Counted from the first letter of the stretch, positions 48,089 through 57,605 are shown. The stretch is 61,017 nucleotides of DNA from Subdoligranulum sp. (GCA_004555405.1 SFIE01000005.1:1-61017), one strand, 5' to 3'. The notes: a model not told the origin generated them from the sequence alone. Numbers and translations: made by a program.

Positions 48089-51000
48089 ATGCCTAAAGTA
48101 ACAAGAGCAAAGCAGTCTATGGATGGCAACACCGCTGCGGCCCATGTAGCTTATGCCTACACGGACGTGGCTGCCATCTACCCCATTACCCCCTCCAGCC
48201 CCATGGCCGATATGGTCGACCAGTGGAGCGCAGCGGGCCAGAAGAATGTGTTCGGCAACCAGGTAAAGGTTGTTGAGCTCCAGTCTGAGGCCGGCGCAGC
48301 AGGTACCGTTCACGGCAGCCTGGGCGCAGGTGCTATCACCACCACCTTCACGGCCTCTCAGGGCCTGCTGCTGATGATCCCCAATATGTACAAGATCGCA
48401 GCTGAGCAGCTTCCCTGCGTGTTCGATGTTTCGGCACGTACCGTGGCAACCCAGTCGCTGAACATTTTCGGCGATCATTCCGATGTTATGGCCACCCGTC
48501 AGACCGGCTGCGCCATGCTGGCCGAGGGCAGCGTGCAGGAAGTTATGGACCTTTCGCCCGTTGCTCACCTGGCTGCCATTGAAGGCCGTGTGCCCTTCGT
48601 AAACTTCTTCGATGGCTTCCGTACCTCTCACGAGATCCAGAAGGTGGAAAAGTGGGACTACGAGGACCTGAAGGAAATGCTGAACATGGATGCCGTCAAG
48701 AAGTTCCGTGACGAAGCACTGAACCCCGAGCATCCTGCCATGCGCGGCTCTCACGAGAACGGCGATATCTTCTTCCAGCATCGTGAAGCCTGCAACCCCG
48801 TGTACAACGCCCTGCCCGCTGTGGTAGAAAAGTATATGGGCATGATCAATGAAAAGCTGGGCACCGATTACGGCCTGTTCAACTATCATGGCGCACCCGA
48901 TGCTGACCGTGTGATCATTGCCATGGGCTCCATCTGCGATGTGGCCGAAGAAGTGATCAACTATCTGGTAGCCAAAGGCGAAAAGGTTGGTATCGTTAAG
49001 GTTCACCTGTATCGCCCCTGGGTGCCCGAAGCACTGCTGAAGGTTCTGCCCAAAACGGTTAAGAAGATCGCTGTGCTGGACCGCACCAAGGAGCCCGGCG
49101 CTCTGGGCGAGCCCCTGTATCTGGATGTTTCCGCCACCCTGCGTGAGGCCGGCCTGAACGATGTTGTGCTCACCGGCGGCCGCTACGGCCTGGGCAGCAA
49201 GGATACTCCTCCTTCCAGCGTGTTTGCCATTTTCACCGAGCTGGCTAAGGACGAGCCCAAGCCCCGCTTTACCATTGGCATTACCGATGACGTTACCGGC
49301 CTGAGCCTGCCCGAGGTGAAGCCCGCTCCCATCACCAGCGCACCCGGCACCGTTGAGTGCAAGTTCTGGGGCCTGGGCGGCGACGGCACCGTTGGCGCAA
49401 ACAAGAACTCCACCAAGATCATCGGCGACCATACCGATAAGTTTATCCAGGCATACTTCCAGTATGACTCCAAGAAGACCGGCGGCTTCACCATCAGCCA
49501 TCTGCGCTTCGGTGATCTGCCCATCCACAGCCCCTACTACATCAACCAGGCTGACTTTGTGGCCTGCCATGTGCCCGCTTACATCAACCAGGGCATCAAG
49601 ATGGTGCAGGATGTAAAGCCCGGCGGCATCTTTATGATCAACTGCCAGTGGACCGATGAGGAGCTGGGCGAGCATCTGAATGCCGAGGCAAAGAAGTATA
49701 TTGCCGACAACAACATTCAGGTGTACACCATCAACGCCATCGACAAGGCCATTGAGATCGGCATGGGCAAGCGCACCAACACCATTCTGCAGTCTGCCTT
49801 CTTTAAGCTGGCCAACATTATGCCCATCGACGAGGCTGTGGGCTACATGAAGGCCGCTGCCAAGAAGAGCTACCTGAAGAAGGGCATGGACGTTGTAGAG
49901 ATGAACTGGAAGGCCATTGATGCCGGTCTGGACGCTCTGCACAAGGTGGATGTGCCCGCCGACTGGGCAAATCCCGCTCCCGATGCTCCCGCTGCTGAGC
50001 TGGAGGGCCGCCCCGAGCTGGTGAAGATGGTGAAAGAGCTCACCATGCCCATCACCCACATGGACGGCGACAGCCTGCCTGTTTCTGCCTTTGAGCACAA
50101 CGCCAACGGCCAGTTCCAGCAGGGTGCTTCCGCTTACGAAAAGCGCGGCACTGCCGTTACCGTTCCCGATTGGGATGCCGAAAAGTGCATTCAGTGCAAC
50201 CAGTGTGCATTTGTTTGCTCTCATGCTACCATCCGCCCCTTCATGCTGACGGAGGAGGAAGTCAAGGCTGCACCTGCTGCCCTGAAGAGCGCCGACAACA
50301 AGCCCAAGCCCAACGGCTACAAGTTCACCATGGCTGTTTCGCCTCTGGACTGCATGGGCTGCGGCGAGTGCGTGACCGTGTGCCCCACCAAGGCTATCAC
50401 CATGCAGCCTCAGGAGAGCCAGGCCGACCAGCAGGCAGTGTTCGATTACTGCGTAGAGAATATTCGCAAGAAGCCCGGCATGATGGCCAGCAACACTGTG
50501 AAGGGTTCTCAGTTCAACCAGCCGCTGCTTGAGTTCTCGGGCTCCTGCGCAGGCTGTGCCGAAACCAGCTATGCCCGTTTGGTCACTCAGCTGTTCGGCG
50601 AGCAGATGTTCATCTCCAACGCTACCGGCTGCTCCTCTATCTGGGGCGGCACCGCAGCAGTTTCTCCCTACACCGTAAACAAGGCCAGCGGCCACGGCCC
50701 CGCATGGAACAACTCTCTGTTCGAGGACAACGCCGAGCACGGCTTTGGCCTGTATCTGGGCCAGAAGACCATTCGTGAGAACACCCTGAAGCTGGTTGCC
50801 GAAATGGCTGCCGACGAAAAGGCTACCGCCGAGTTCAAGGCTGCTTACGAAGAGTTCATGAAGACCAAGGACAACACCATGGCCAACATCGAGCCCGCTA
50901 AGGCCCTGATCGCCGAGATCGAAAAGGCTGCCGCTGCAGGCTGCCCCATCGCTCCCGAAGTGCTGGCCAACAAGCAGTATCTGGCTAAGAAGAGCTGCTG

Positions 51001-51652
51001 GATCTTTGGCGGCGACGGCTGGGCATACGACATCGGCTACGGCGGTGTGGACCATGTGCTGGCTTCCGGCGAGGATGTAAACATCATGGTATTCGATACC
51101 GAGATGTACTCCAACACCGGCGGACAGGCCTCTAAAGCCTCCAACATCGGCGAGGTTTGCCAGTTTGCAGCCGCCGGTAAGGAGATCAAGAAGAAGAGCC
51201 TTTCCGAGATCAGCATGACTTACGGATATATCTATGTGGCTCAGATCGCCCTGGGTGCTAACCCCACGCAGGCTGTGAAGGCCATTGCCGAGGCCGAGGC
51301 TTATCCCGGCCCCTCGCTGATCATCTGCTACGCACCCTGCGAGCTGCACGGTGTGAAGGGCGGCATGACCAACTGCCAGAACGAAATGAAGAAGGCTGTG
51401 GAGGCCGGTTACTGGAACCTGTTCACCTTCAACCCCGCTTTGAAGGCCGAGGGCAAGAACCCCTTCACCCTGACCAGCAAGGAAGGCAAGTACGAGGAAT
51501 ATCAGGCACTGCTGAACAACGAAAGCCGTTACAGCCGCCTGAAGATTGCATTCCCCGAGCGTGCCGAGCAGCTGTTTGCCCGCAACGAGGCAGCCGCCAA
51601 GGAGCGCTATGCTCACCTGACCAAGCTGCAGAAGCTGTACGGCGAAGAGTAA
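48089..51652 (+). CDS. nifJ: Pyruvate:ferredoxin (flavodoxin) oxidoreductase
   Basis: The 1187-aa homodimeric enzyme oxidises pyruvate to acetyl-CoA and CO2 while reducing ferredoxin, central to fermentation in anaerobes. Domains run in the standard order: pyrimidine-binding domain (AAHVAYAYTDVAAIYPITPSS), the gamma domain, two [4Fe-4S] clusters (CIQCNQCAFVC and CMGCGECVTVCPT), a proximal cluster (SCAGCAETS) and the TPP domain (GGDGWAYDIGYGG). The ATG at 48089 has GGAGG 9 nt upstream; the frame is open further up but without a start context. Codon choice is strongly biased, as for a highly expressed gene. Confidence 0.97.
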   Translation: MPKVTRAKQSMDGNTAAAHVAYAYTDVAAIYPITPSSPMADMVDQWSAAGQKNVFGNQVKVVELQSEAGAAGTVHGSLGAGAITTTFTASQGLLLMIPNMYKIAAEQLPCVFDVSARTVATQSLNIFGDHSDVMATRQTGCAMLAEGSVQEVMDLSPVAHLAAIEGRVPFVNFFDGFRTSHEIQKVEKWDYEDLKEMLNMDAVKKFRDEALNPEHPAMRGSHENGDIFFQHREACNPVYNALPAVVEKYMGMINEKLGTDYGLFNYHGAPDADRVIIAMGSICDVAEEVINYLVAKGEKVGIVKVHLYRPWVPEALLKVLPKTVKKIAVLDRTKEPGALGEPLYLDVSATLREAGLNDVVLTGGRYGLGSKDTPPSSVFAIFTELAKDEPKPRFTIGITDDVTGLSLPEVKPAPITSAPGTVECKFWGLGGDGTVGANKNSTKIIGDHTDKFIQAYFQYDSKKTGGFTISHLRFGDLPIHSPYYINQADFVACHVPAYINQGIKMVQDVKPGGIFMINCQWTDEELGEHLNAEAKKYIADNNIQVYTINAIDKAIEIGMGKRTNTILQSAFFKLANIMPIDEAVGYMKAAAKKSYLKKGMDVVEMNWKAIDAGLDALHKVDVPADWANPAPDAPAAELEGRPELVKMVKELTMPITHMDGDSLPVSAFEHNANGQFQQGASAYEKRGTAVTVPDWDAEKCIQCNQCAFVCSHATIRPFMLTEEEVKAAPAALKSADNKPKPNGYKFTMAVSPLDCMGCGECVTVCPTKAITMQPQESQADQQAVFDYCVENIRKKPGMMASNTVKGSQFNQPLLEFSGSCAGCAETSYARLVTQLFGEQMFISNATGCSSIWGGTAAVSPYTVNKASGHGPAWNNSLFEDNAEHGFGLYLGQKTIRENTLKLVAEMAADEKATAEFKAAYEEFMKTKDNTMANIEPAKALIAEIEKAAAAGCPIAPEVLANKQYLAKKSCWIFGGDGWAYDIGYGGVDHVLASGEDVNIMVFDTEMYSNTGGQASKASNIGEVCQFAAAGKEIKKKSLSEISMTYGYIYVAQIALGANPTQAVKAIAEAEAYPGPSLIICYAPCELHGVKGGMTNCQNEMKKAVEAGYWNLFTFNPALKAEGKNPFTLTSKEGKYEEYQALLNNESRYSRLKIAFPERAEQLFARNEAAAKERYAHLTKLQKLYGEE

Positions 51653-51696
51653 TTGCTGCACCGCCATTGTTTGAGGCGAAAATAGCATAAACCCGC

Positions 51697-51745
51697 GCGG
51701 CGGGCAGAGGAACCCCCAAAGGCTCCCCTGCCCGCCGCCTTTTTG
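51697..51745 (+). terminator. Terminator after nifJ
   Basis: GGCGGGCAG pairs with CTGCCCGCC around a ~20-nt loop and is followed by GCCTTTTTG. Confidence 0.88.
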
Positions 51746-51807
51746 TATTTTTAGCATAAAATGCGGAAAGTTCTTTTCCGTCTCCCTCTCCCCTGCCGAA
51801 AAAACAG

Positions 51808-51863
51808 AAAGCAGCGCGCCTGCCCGGGCAATGGCTAAAATCCGGGCAGGCGCGCTGCTTTTT
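51808..51863. terminator. Second, bidirectional terminator
   Basis: AAAGCAGCGCGCCTGCCCGG and its exact complement form a 20-bp stem around a 14-nt loop; TTTT follows on plus and TTTCTGTTTTTT-type sequence on minus. It ends the leftward exporter operon. Confidence 0.9.
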
Positions 51864-51904
51864 AGAGGGGTTATTGGAAAAAGAGGGACTTTTTTGGGGA
51901 AAGA

Positions 51905-54325
51905 TCAGCCCCAGCCAAACAGGGCCTTCAGGCGCTGCCAGAAGCTGGGCTTTTCGGTTTGCACGGCGGCGGTAGGCTCCAGCGCCTCGGTTTCGGGAAC
52001 CTCGGGGGCCTCCACCTTCATCACAAACTTGATGGTGGCATCCACGCCGTCGGGGGTGCCGGTGTAGCTGGTGTAGGTTTTGGCCTGTGCCTGCACGGCA
52101 TCCAGCGTATCCAGCGCATCGTCGATCTGCCTGGTGTCCACATCGGCGGCCTTTTCTTCCAGCTTATCGCGGAATTCATCCACGCCGTCCAGCAGCTCCT
52201 GGGTACCGTCCACCAGATCGCGGGTGCCGTCCACCAGTTTCTGGGTGCCGTCTACCAGATCGGCCGTGCCGTCCACCAGTTCCTGGGTGCCGTCACGCAG
52301 CTCCTTGGTGCCGTCGCGCAGCTCCTGGGTGCCGTCCTTCAGCTCCTTGGTGCCATCCTTCAGCTTTTCGGTGCCGCCCTTCAGATCGGCGGTACCGGCT
52401 GCCAGCTGACTGCTGCCATCTTTCAGTGCGCCAACGCCGCCAAGCAAAGCGGATGCGCCGTTTGCAAGGCCTTTTTCGCCGTTGATACCCGCATCCAACT
52501 GTTCAGCACCGGCCTTGAGCTTGTAAACAGCCTGATAAACCGTTAACTCTTCATCCTTGGTTTCGGGAGTGGGCGGGTTACTGGGATCAAATTGGGCGCA
52601 CAGGCCAGACAAGCCTGCCTGTATGGTGCCGCTGGCAGTAAGAAGGTTTTCTTGCGTTTTAGACAAAGTTTCAGGGGTCACGGCAGGATCACCGATCGCA
52701 GAAACCGTTGTACGGGCCTCATCGGCTTTTTCCTCGGCGTATGCTGCGGGGTCAGCGAAAGGCACAGCCTGTTCCCCGCCATCGCCGCTTATGGAATCGA
52801 CCAAATCGACGATCTCATCGATTTCTTCAGGGGTAAAGCCTTTTTCGTTGAGCTTGGCGCGAAGATCCTCCTGCACCTTGGCTTTAGAGGCACTGAGATT
52901 GTCATTATATGCGGCAATAGAATCGTTGCCTGCGCTGGCTGTATCATAAACGACGTCGTAGGTCATTTGGTACAGGGCATCGCCATTATCGGACAGCAAA
53001 TCGTTCACAGCATTTTGTGCGTTTTGAAGCGAGTCAAGATAAGCCTTCGATGCAGCAAAATAGCCCTGCATTCCGTCAGTCAGTTTCCCCTGTGCAGCAG
53101 AAAGGCCCATCAGAGAAGAATAAACGCTTTGTTTTTCGTCAGTGCTCAAGGATCGCAAAAGTGCATCAAGGCCGCTGTTCAGTGATTTGCTGCCGTCAGA
53201 TAGAGCGTTCACGCCTTGGATCAAAGGGTCAGAGCTGGCCAGCAGGGTCCCCAGGCCGCCATCCAGTGCGGCGGCGCCGTCCTTCAGCTTGCCTGCACCG
53301 TCGTCCAGATCAAAAGCGCCGTCTTTCAGCTCCTGTGCGCCGTCATCCAGATCTTTGGCGCCGTCGTCCAGTTCCTTGGCGCCATCGTCCAATTCGTGTG
53401 CGCCGTCGTCCAGTTCGTGTGCGCCGTCGTCCAGTTCCTGTGCGCCGTCATCCAGCTCATGCGCACCGTCGTCCAGCTCGATGGAGCCGTCCTTCAATTC
53501 GTCAAAGCCGTCGCGCATTTCGTTCAGCGCTTCGTCCAGCGAGGGAAAATCCTCGTCCTTTTCCAGCAGCTCCTCGGTGCTGGTAGAGGCGGCCATGATG
53601 ATGGTGGGAAACACAAAGCAGTCGGTGTCGGCTTCAATGCTCACACGGTCCAGCAGCTTGTCGCCCAGGTCGGAAAGATCGCCCGTGAGCAGCCCCTGAA
53701 AGCTTTCCTGCAATCCGGGCAAGGCCACAAAGGCTGCGATCTGGGTTTGTGAGTCGGTTTGAATGCTGCCATGCTCGGCCTTGAGGTTGGTGAAATCATC
53801 GGCATCCAGCGCAAAGGATACCACCGTGGCAAAGGGGGTGTAGATCTTGCGCTGCACGCCGCCGATCATCTGGTGGGTATAAATGTGGTTGGTCAGGTCC
53901 ACGGTAATGCGCACATGGCCGCTTTTGCCCAGCAGTTCCTCGGCGGTGATGGGCTGGCCGTTCAGCTCATAGCGGATCTCGGCGGTAACGGGCGGGGTCA
54001 GGCTGCTTTCGCCCTGATAATACACATCATGCTCGCCGGTGTCCCAGCGCAGGGCGCTGCCGTCCAGGGTGTAGGCGGCATCGCTTTTCAGGTTGGTGAT
54101 GCCAGTCAGGCTGGTGCAGTCGGTTACATCCTGCAGGCCGGTGTCGCTGTGCAGCCAGTCGCTCACCAGCTGCTGCTGAATGCTGCCGTCCGGGTTTAAA
54201 AACAAAAACACATTTTCGTCCTTGGTCACAGGGCCGTCGCTGTCGGCAAAGGCGGGCAGGCAGCAGCCTGCGGCCAGTGCGGCACAGGTGCCAAGGCATA
54301 CGATCTTTTGGGTGAGTTTTTTCAT
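51905..54325 (-). CDS. Exported heptad-repeat protein, partner of the RND/MMPL exporter
   Basis: The 806-aa protein begins with a signal peptide (LGTCAALAAGCCLPAFA) and an all-beta N-terminal region. Two blocks of Leu-x2-Gly heptads (x-L-D-D-G-A-x type, ~12 copies; and x-L-x-D-G-T-x type, ~12 copies) flank a helical middle of ~200 residues. Proteins with these heptads commonly pair with MMPL/RND or YhgE-type membrane proteins. The Cys pair before PAFA could allow lipidation, but this is not clear. It ends with an amphipathic PSFWQRLKALFGWG. Start at 54325 has AAGAGG upstream, 5 bp after the exporter stop. Confidence 0.88.
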   Translation of the reverse strand: MKKLTQKIVCLGTCAALAAGCCLPAFADSDGPVTKDENVFLFLNPDGSIQQQLVSDWLHSDTGLQDVTDCTSLTGITNLKSDAAYTLDGSALRWDTGEHDVYYQGESSLTPPVTAEIRYELNGQPITAEELLGKSGHVRITVDLTNHIYTHQMIGGVQRKIYTPFATVVSFALDADDFTNLKAEHGSIQTDSQTQIAAFVALPGLQESFQGLLTGDLSDLGDKLLDRVSIEADTDCFVFPTIIMAASTSTEELLEKDEDFPSLDEALNEMRDGFDELKDGSIELDDGAHELDDGAQELDDGAHELDDGAHELDDGAKELDDGAKDLDDGAQELKDGAFDLDDGAGKLKDGAAALDGGLGTLLASSDPLIQGVNALSDGSKSLNSGLDALLRSLSTDEKQSVYSSLMGLSAAQGKLTDGMQGYFAASKAYLDSLQNAQNAVNDLLSDNGDALYQMTYDVVYDTASAGNDSIAAYNDNLSASKAKVQEDLRAKLNEKGFTPEEIDEIVDLVDSISGDGGEQAVPFADPAAYAEEKADEARTTVSAIGDPAVTPETLSKTQENLLTASGTIQAGLSGLCAQFDPSNPPTPETKDEELTVYQAVYKLKAGAEQLDAGINGEKGLANGASALLGGVGALKDGSSQLAAGTADLKGGTEKLKDGTKELKDGTQELRDGTKELRDGTQELVDGTADLVDGTQKLVDGTRDLVDGTQELLDGVDEFRDKLEEKAADVDTRQIDDALDTLDAVQAQAKTYTSYTGTPDGVDATIKFVMKVEAPEVPETEALEPTAAVQTEKPSFWQRLKALFGWG
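52184..52424 (-). repeat. 21-bp tandem repeat block 2 (DGT heptads)
   Basis: About twelve in-frame 21-bp units encode x-L-K/R/V-D-G-T-x. Units are similar at DNA level (GTGCCGTC recurs every 21 bp on plus), so slippage could change copy number without frameshift. Confidence 0.8.
53253..53503 (-). repeat. 21-bp tandem repeat block 1 (DDGA heptads)
   Basis: About twelve in-frame 21-bp units encode x-L-D-D-G-A-x; GCGCCGTCGTCCAGTTC recurs nearly identically. The first units are the most uniform, suggesting recent expansion. Confidence 0.8.
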
Positions 54326-54330
54326 AATGC

Positions 54331-56448
54331 TTATACCTCTTTTCCGGTGGAAGCGGCCTTTTGCACCTTGGGCCAGCGGCGTGTGGTGCGGGCGATCACG
54401 GGGGCAAATACGATCAGCAGTGCGGGAAGGATCAGAATGATCACCAGCATACTGATCAGTGCGCCGCGGCTGATCAATTCGCACAGACTGCTGATGAGTT
54501 CCATTTGAGAAATGGCGGCCACGCTGGCCGTAGCGGCAAAAAAGGTGAGGCCGCTGGTAAGAATGCTCTGGCTGCACTGCTCCACCGAAATGTGGGCGGC
54601 CTCCTTTACGGTGCGGCCGTTCTGCAGCTCCTCTTTAAAGCGTGTGGTGGTTAAAATGGCGTAGTCAACGGTAGCGCCCAGCTGAATGGTGCCCACCACG
54701 ATGCTGGCCACAAAGGGCAGCTGGATGCCGGTGAAATACGGAATGCCCATGTTGATGAAAATGGCGCTTTCGATGGAGCCCACCAGCAAAACTGGAATGG
54801 AAAGGGAGCAGAAGCTGATGAGAATGATCACGAACACGGCCAGAATGGAAGTGATGTTGACGTTGCGGAAGTCCACATCCGCCACCTGGATCAGATCCTT
54901 GGTCATAGCGCCCTCGCCGCTGATCACGCTGTTGGGATCGTAGCTTTTCACAATATCGTTCAGCTTTTCCAGCTGGGCGTTCTGTTCCTCGGCACCGCTT
55001 TTGTAGCTGGAGTTTACCAGAATCATGCGGTGGCCGCCCGCGTGAAAAATATCGCGCAGATCAGCCGGAACCATGGATTCCGGAATGGCACCGCCCAAAA
55101 ACTTTTCGTAGCTGAGCACCTGATTCACGCCGTCCACCGCAGCCATTTTGTTGGAAAGCTCGGTCAGCTGGCGGTTGGTCAGGTTTTCATCCACGATCAC
55201 AAAGTGGGTGGTGGTCATGTTGAAATCTTCCTTCAAGCGGTTGGTGCCCACAATGCCGTCCATGGTTTGGGGCAGGCTGTCGAACAGGGTGTAATACACA
55301 TCCACCTTGCTTTGTGCCAGCGCAAACGGGGTGACCACCAGCAGAAACACCACCAGCAGCGGAGCGTAAAAGCGGGTGACAAAGCGGGCCGTGCGCGGCA
55401 GCTTGGGAATCAGCGTGCGGTGGCTGAATCGCTCCATGGGGCGGCGGAACTGCATCAGCAGGGCGGGCAGCACGGTCACGGTACACACAACGCCCAGCGC
55501 CACACCCTTGGCCATCACAACGCCGATATCCGCGCCCAGCGTAAGGCTCATGGTACACATGGCCAAAAAGCCCGCAATGGTGGTGAGCGAGGAAGCCGAG
55601 ATGGAGGAGGCGGTGTTGCAGATGGCGCGCGTCATGCATTCCTCCACCTGCCGGGCCGAAAGTTCGCCGCTGCCCATGTTCTGCTGCTCCTCTTCAAAGC
55701 GGTGCAGAAGAAAAATGGAAAAGTCCATGGTAACGCCCAGCTGCAGCACGGTGGCCAGCGCCTCAGTGATATAGCTGATGGAGCCCAAAAAAATGTTGGT
55801 GCCGAAGTTATACGCAATGGGAAACAGCAGGCCCAGCATAAAAATAAACGGAACCACCGTGCTTTTCAGGCTTAGAAACAGCACCACAAGGCTGCAGCCC
55901 ACAGCGCACAGCACATACAGCGGAATCTCCTGGTCGATCAGGGATTTGGTGTCGGCCAAAATTGCCGACATACCGCCGATAAAGCAGTCCTTGCGCAGAA
56001 TGCTTTTAATTTCGCCAATGGCCTGCATGGTTTCGGCGCTGGCGCTGGTGCCCTCAAACTGCACCAGCAGCATGGTGGCGCCGGTTTTATTGTAAAAGAA
56101 ATCCTGCACATCCTGGGGCAGCATCTTGCTGGGAACTTCCACCGAAAGCATATCGCTGGTCCACACCACCTTGCGCACACCGGGCACGGCGGCCAGCTCG
56201 TCTTTCATTTTTAGTGTTTCGACGGTGGGCATATTTTCCACCGTGATCATGGCCGTGCTGGCCATGTGAAAATCATCTTCCAGATAGCCTTCGCCGATCA
56301 TCGAGTCCAGCTCGGCAGGAAGATAGGTAAGGATATCGTAGTTGATATAAGTGGCCACTGCGCCGAGCAGCGAGGGGATCAGCAGCAGCACTGCGATCAG
56401 CAGCACCAGCCGCCTGCGGCGAACAACAAACCGGGCAAGATGTTCCAT
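54331..56448 (-). CDS. RND/MMPL-family membrane exporter
   Basis: The 705-aa protein has the RND layout in half-size form: TM1 (LVLLIAVLLLIPSLLGAVA), an extracytoplasmic domain to about 170, five membrane segments (ALATVLQLGVTMDFSIFLLHR includes the TM4 proton-relay Asp), a second extracytoplasmic domain and TMs with LGATVDYAILTTTRF. MMPL members export lipids or hydrophobic compounds. AAAGGAG is 8 nt upstream. It is first in a two-gene operon with the heptad-repeat protein and divergent from tetR. Confidence 0.93.
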   Translation of the reverse strand: MEHLARFVVRRRRLVLLIAVLLLIPSLLGAVATYINYDILTYLPAELDSMIGEGYLEDDFHMASTAMITVENMPTVETLKMKDELAAVPGVRKVVWTSDMLSVEVPSKMLPQDVQDFFYNKTGATMLLVQFEGTSASAETMQAIGEIKSILRKDCFIGGMSAILADTKSLIDQEIPLYVLCAVGCSLVVLFLSLKSTVVPFIFMLGLLFPIAYNFGTNIFLGSISYITEALATVLQLGVTMDFSIFLLHRFEEEQQNMGSGELSARQVEECMTRAICNTASSISASSLTTIAGFLAMCTMSLTLGADIGVVMAKGVALGVVCTVTVLPALLMQFRRPMERFSHRTLIPKLPRTARFVTRFYAPLLVVFLLVVTPFALAQSKVDVYYTLFDSLPQTMDGIVGTNRLKEDFNMTTTHFVIVDENLTNRQLTELSNKMAAVDGVNQVLSYEKFLGGAIPESMVPADLRDIFHAGGHRMILVNSSYKSGAEEQNAQLEKLNDIVKSYDPNSVISGEGAMTKDLIQVADVDFRNVNITSILAVFVIILISFCSLSIPVLLVGSIESAIFINMGIPYFTGIQLPFVASIVVGTIQLGATVDYAILTTTRFKEELQNGRTVKEAAHISVEQCSQSILTSGLTFFAATASVAAISQMELISSLCELISRGALISMLVIILILPALLIVFAPVIARTTRRWPKVQKAASTGKEV

Positions 56449-56485
56449 GCAGGGGTCTCCTTTCGGAAGTCAGAAGGATATATAA

Positions 56486-56500
56486 ATGACTAACAGTCAT
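56486..56500. promoter_or_regulatory. Predicted TetR operator O1
   Basis: ATGACT-AAC-AGTCAT is a perfect dyad just downstream of the exporter promoter's -10, where a bound repressor would block transcription. Confidence 0.65.
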
Positions 56501-56511
56501 TTTACAAAAAC

Positions 56512-56540
56512 AGTATAGAAGAAAGCACATAAGAATGCAA
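56512..56540 (-). promoter_or_regulatory. Promoter of the exporter operon
   Basis: The minus strand has TTGCAT (56535-56540), 17 bp, then TATACT (56512-56517). It is flanked by the two TGACT dyads. Confidence 0.65.
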
Positions 56541-56549
56541 TAGTAAAGG

Positions 56550-56562
56550 TGACTGTTGGTCA
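56550..56562. promoter_or_regulatory. Predicted TetR operator O2
   Basis: TGACT-GTT-GGTCA repeats the O1 half-sites with one mismatch (G for A). It lies just upstream of the exporter -35. Confidence 0.55.
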
Positions 56563-56714
56563 ATTTTGTCCAGAAAAAACCAAAAATTCGCCCCCTTGCG
56601 GCAGGCGGCACTTGCACAAGCAGCACAGGCAGGGTATACTGAAAGCGGCCAAGGGGCAAAACGGGGCCGCCAAACGCTTAAAAAGCGTGCAGTACACGAA
56701 AGGAGCTGAACACC

Positions 56715-57311
56715 ATGCCCAAACAATCGCCTACCCAGCGCGAAGACCGTGAGCGCAATCTGCTGGACGCCGCCTATCGGTTGTTTATCAGCAAGGGGCA
56801 GCTCAAAACCTCGGTGGATGATATCGTGCAGGAAGCACAGGTGGCCAAGGGCTCGTTTTACACCTATTTTCACAGCAAGGAGGAGCTCACGCAAAAGCTG
56901 ATCGAGCGGCTGTGCACCCGCATTCTGCACGAATGCTACAATGACTGCCGCCGCCAGAAGGTTCCGGATTTCACCGAGCGCGTGGTGCTGCTGGTGGATA
57001 GCCTGCTGAACCATTTTAAGCGCAACAAGCTGCAATTATATCTGATCCAGCGCAATTTCAACTGGAGCATGGTGGAGCAGGAGCTGCGCTGCCCCACCGA
57101 CCATGTGTGGCGTGAGCTGGCCGAATCCGTGAGCCAAAGCCCGCTGGCGCAGCAAAAAACCCCCGAGGAGATCACGCGCATGATCTTTGTGCTGCTGGAA
57201 ATGTGCTCGGCCACCTGCTATTCCAGCATCATCGAAAACCGCCCGGCCCCCATTGACCAAATGAAGCCGATCTTATATGAAGTGATCCGCAAAACGCTGG
57301 CCGAAAGCTGA
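56715..57311 (+). CDS. TetR-family transcriptional regulator
   Basis: The 198-aa protein has the TetR N-terminal HTH (TSVDDIVQEAQVAKGSFYTYFHSKEEL, about residues 35-60) and a helical ligand-binding domain. AAAGGAG is 9 nt before the ATG. It is divergent from the MMPL exporter with a 266-bp gap containing two matching dyads, so it probably represses the exporter and responds to its substrate. Confidence 0.93.
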   Translation: MPKQSPTQREDRERNLLDAAYRLFISKGQLKTSVDDIVQEAQVAKGSFYTYFHSKEELTQKLIERLCTRILHECYNDCRRQKVPDFTERVVLLVDSLLNHFKRNKLQLYLIQRNFNWSMVEQELRCPTDHVWRELAESVSQSPLAQQKTPEEITRMIFVLLEMCSATCYSSIIENRPAPIDQMKPILYEVIRKTLAES

Positions 57312-57336
57312 AGCTGCCTGCTTTTATCAAAATAAA

Positions 57337-57377
57337 CCGTGCGCCCTGCTGCATTCCGGCAGAGCGCACGGCTTTTT
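57337..57377 (+). terminator. Terminator after tetR
   Basis: CCGTGCGC pairs with GCGCACGG, with an inner CTGC/GCAG stem, followed by CTTTTT. Confidence 0.9.
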
Positions 57378-57380
57378 GCG

Positions 57381-57424
57381 GGGGAGTTTTCCACATTTTA
57401 TGCTCAGATTGTGGAAAACTCTCC
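57381..57424. repeat. GTTTTCCACA hairpin, copy C
   Basis: GGAGTTTTCCACA and TGTGGAAAACTCC form a perfect 13-bp stem around a ~16-nt loop, directly after the tetR terminator. No T-run follows. Same arms as at 11826 and 39643. Confidence 0.75.
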
Positions 57425-57451
57425 ACCCCGCCCCCAAAACGCCAAAAAGGC

Positions 57452-57480
57452 TTGCAAAGGGCGGCGGTAAATGGGATAAT
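57452..57480 (+). promoter_or_regulatory. Promoter of the YitT gene
   Basis: TTGCAA (57452-57457), 17 bp, then GATAAT (57475-57480). The leader is ~120 nt. Confidence 0.55.
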
Positions 57481-57515
57481 ATCCTGCGGGAAAACAAAAA
57501 AACTGCCCACACTCT

Positions 57516-57544
57516 GCGCGCAGCGAAGCGCGCGGTATTTTTTT
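57516..57544 (+). terminator. Attenuator-like terminator in the YitT leader
   Basis: GCGCGC-AGCGAA-GCGCGC is followed by GGTATTTTTTT, between the predicted promoter and the gene. A regulated readthrough step is possible. Confidence 0.6.
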
Positions 57545-57605
57545 GTGCAGAAACTGCACGGAGCCTTACAAAAACAGGAGTTTGCAAGGAACAAGGAGAA
57601 CAATG

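Noticed and set aside
47984..51757. A 1257-codon open frame antisense to nifJ, and similar very long antisense frames across gyrA, parB, serS and mnmG
   Set aside because: Codon bias in GC-rich genes removes antisense stop codons. These frames lack ribosome sites, recognisable domains and sensible composition.
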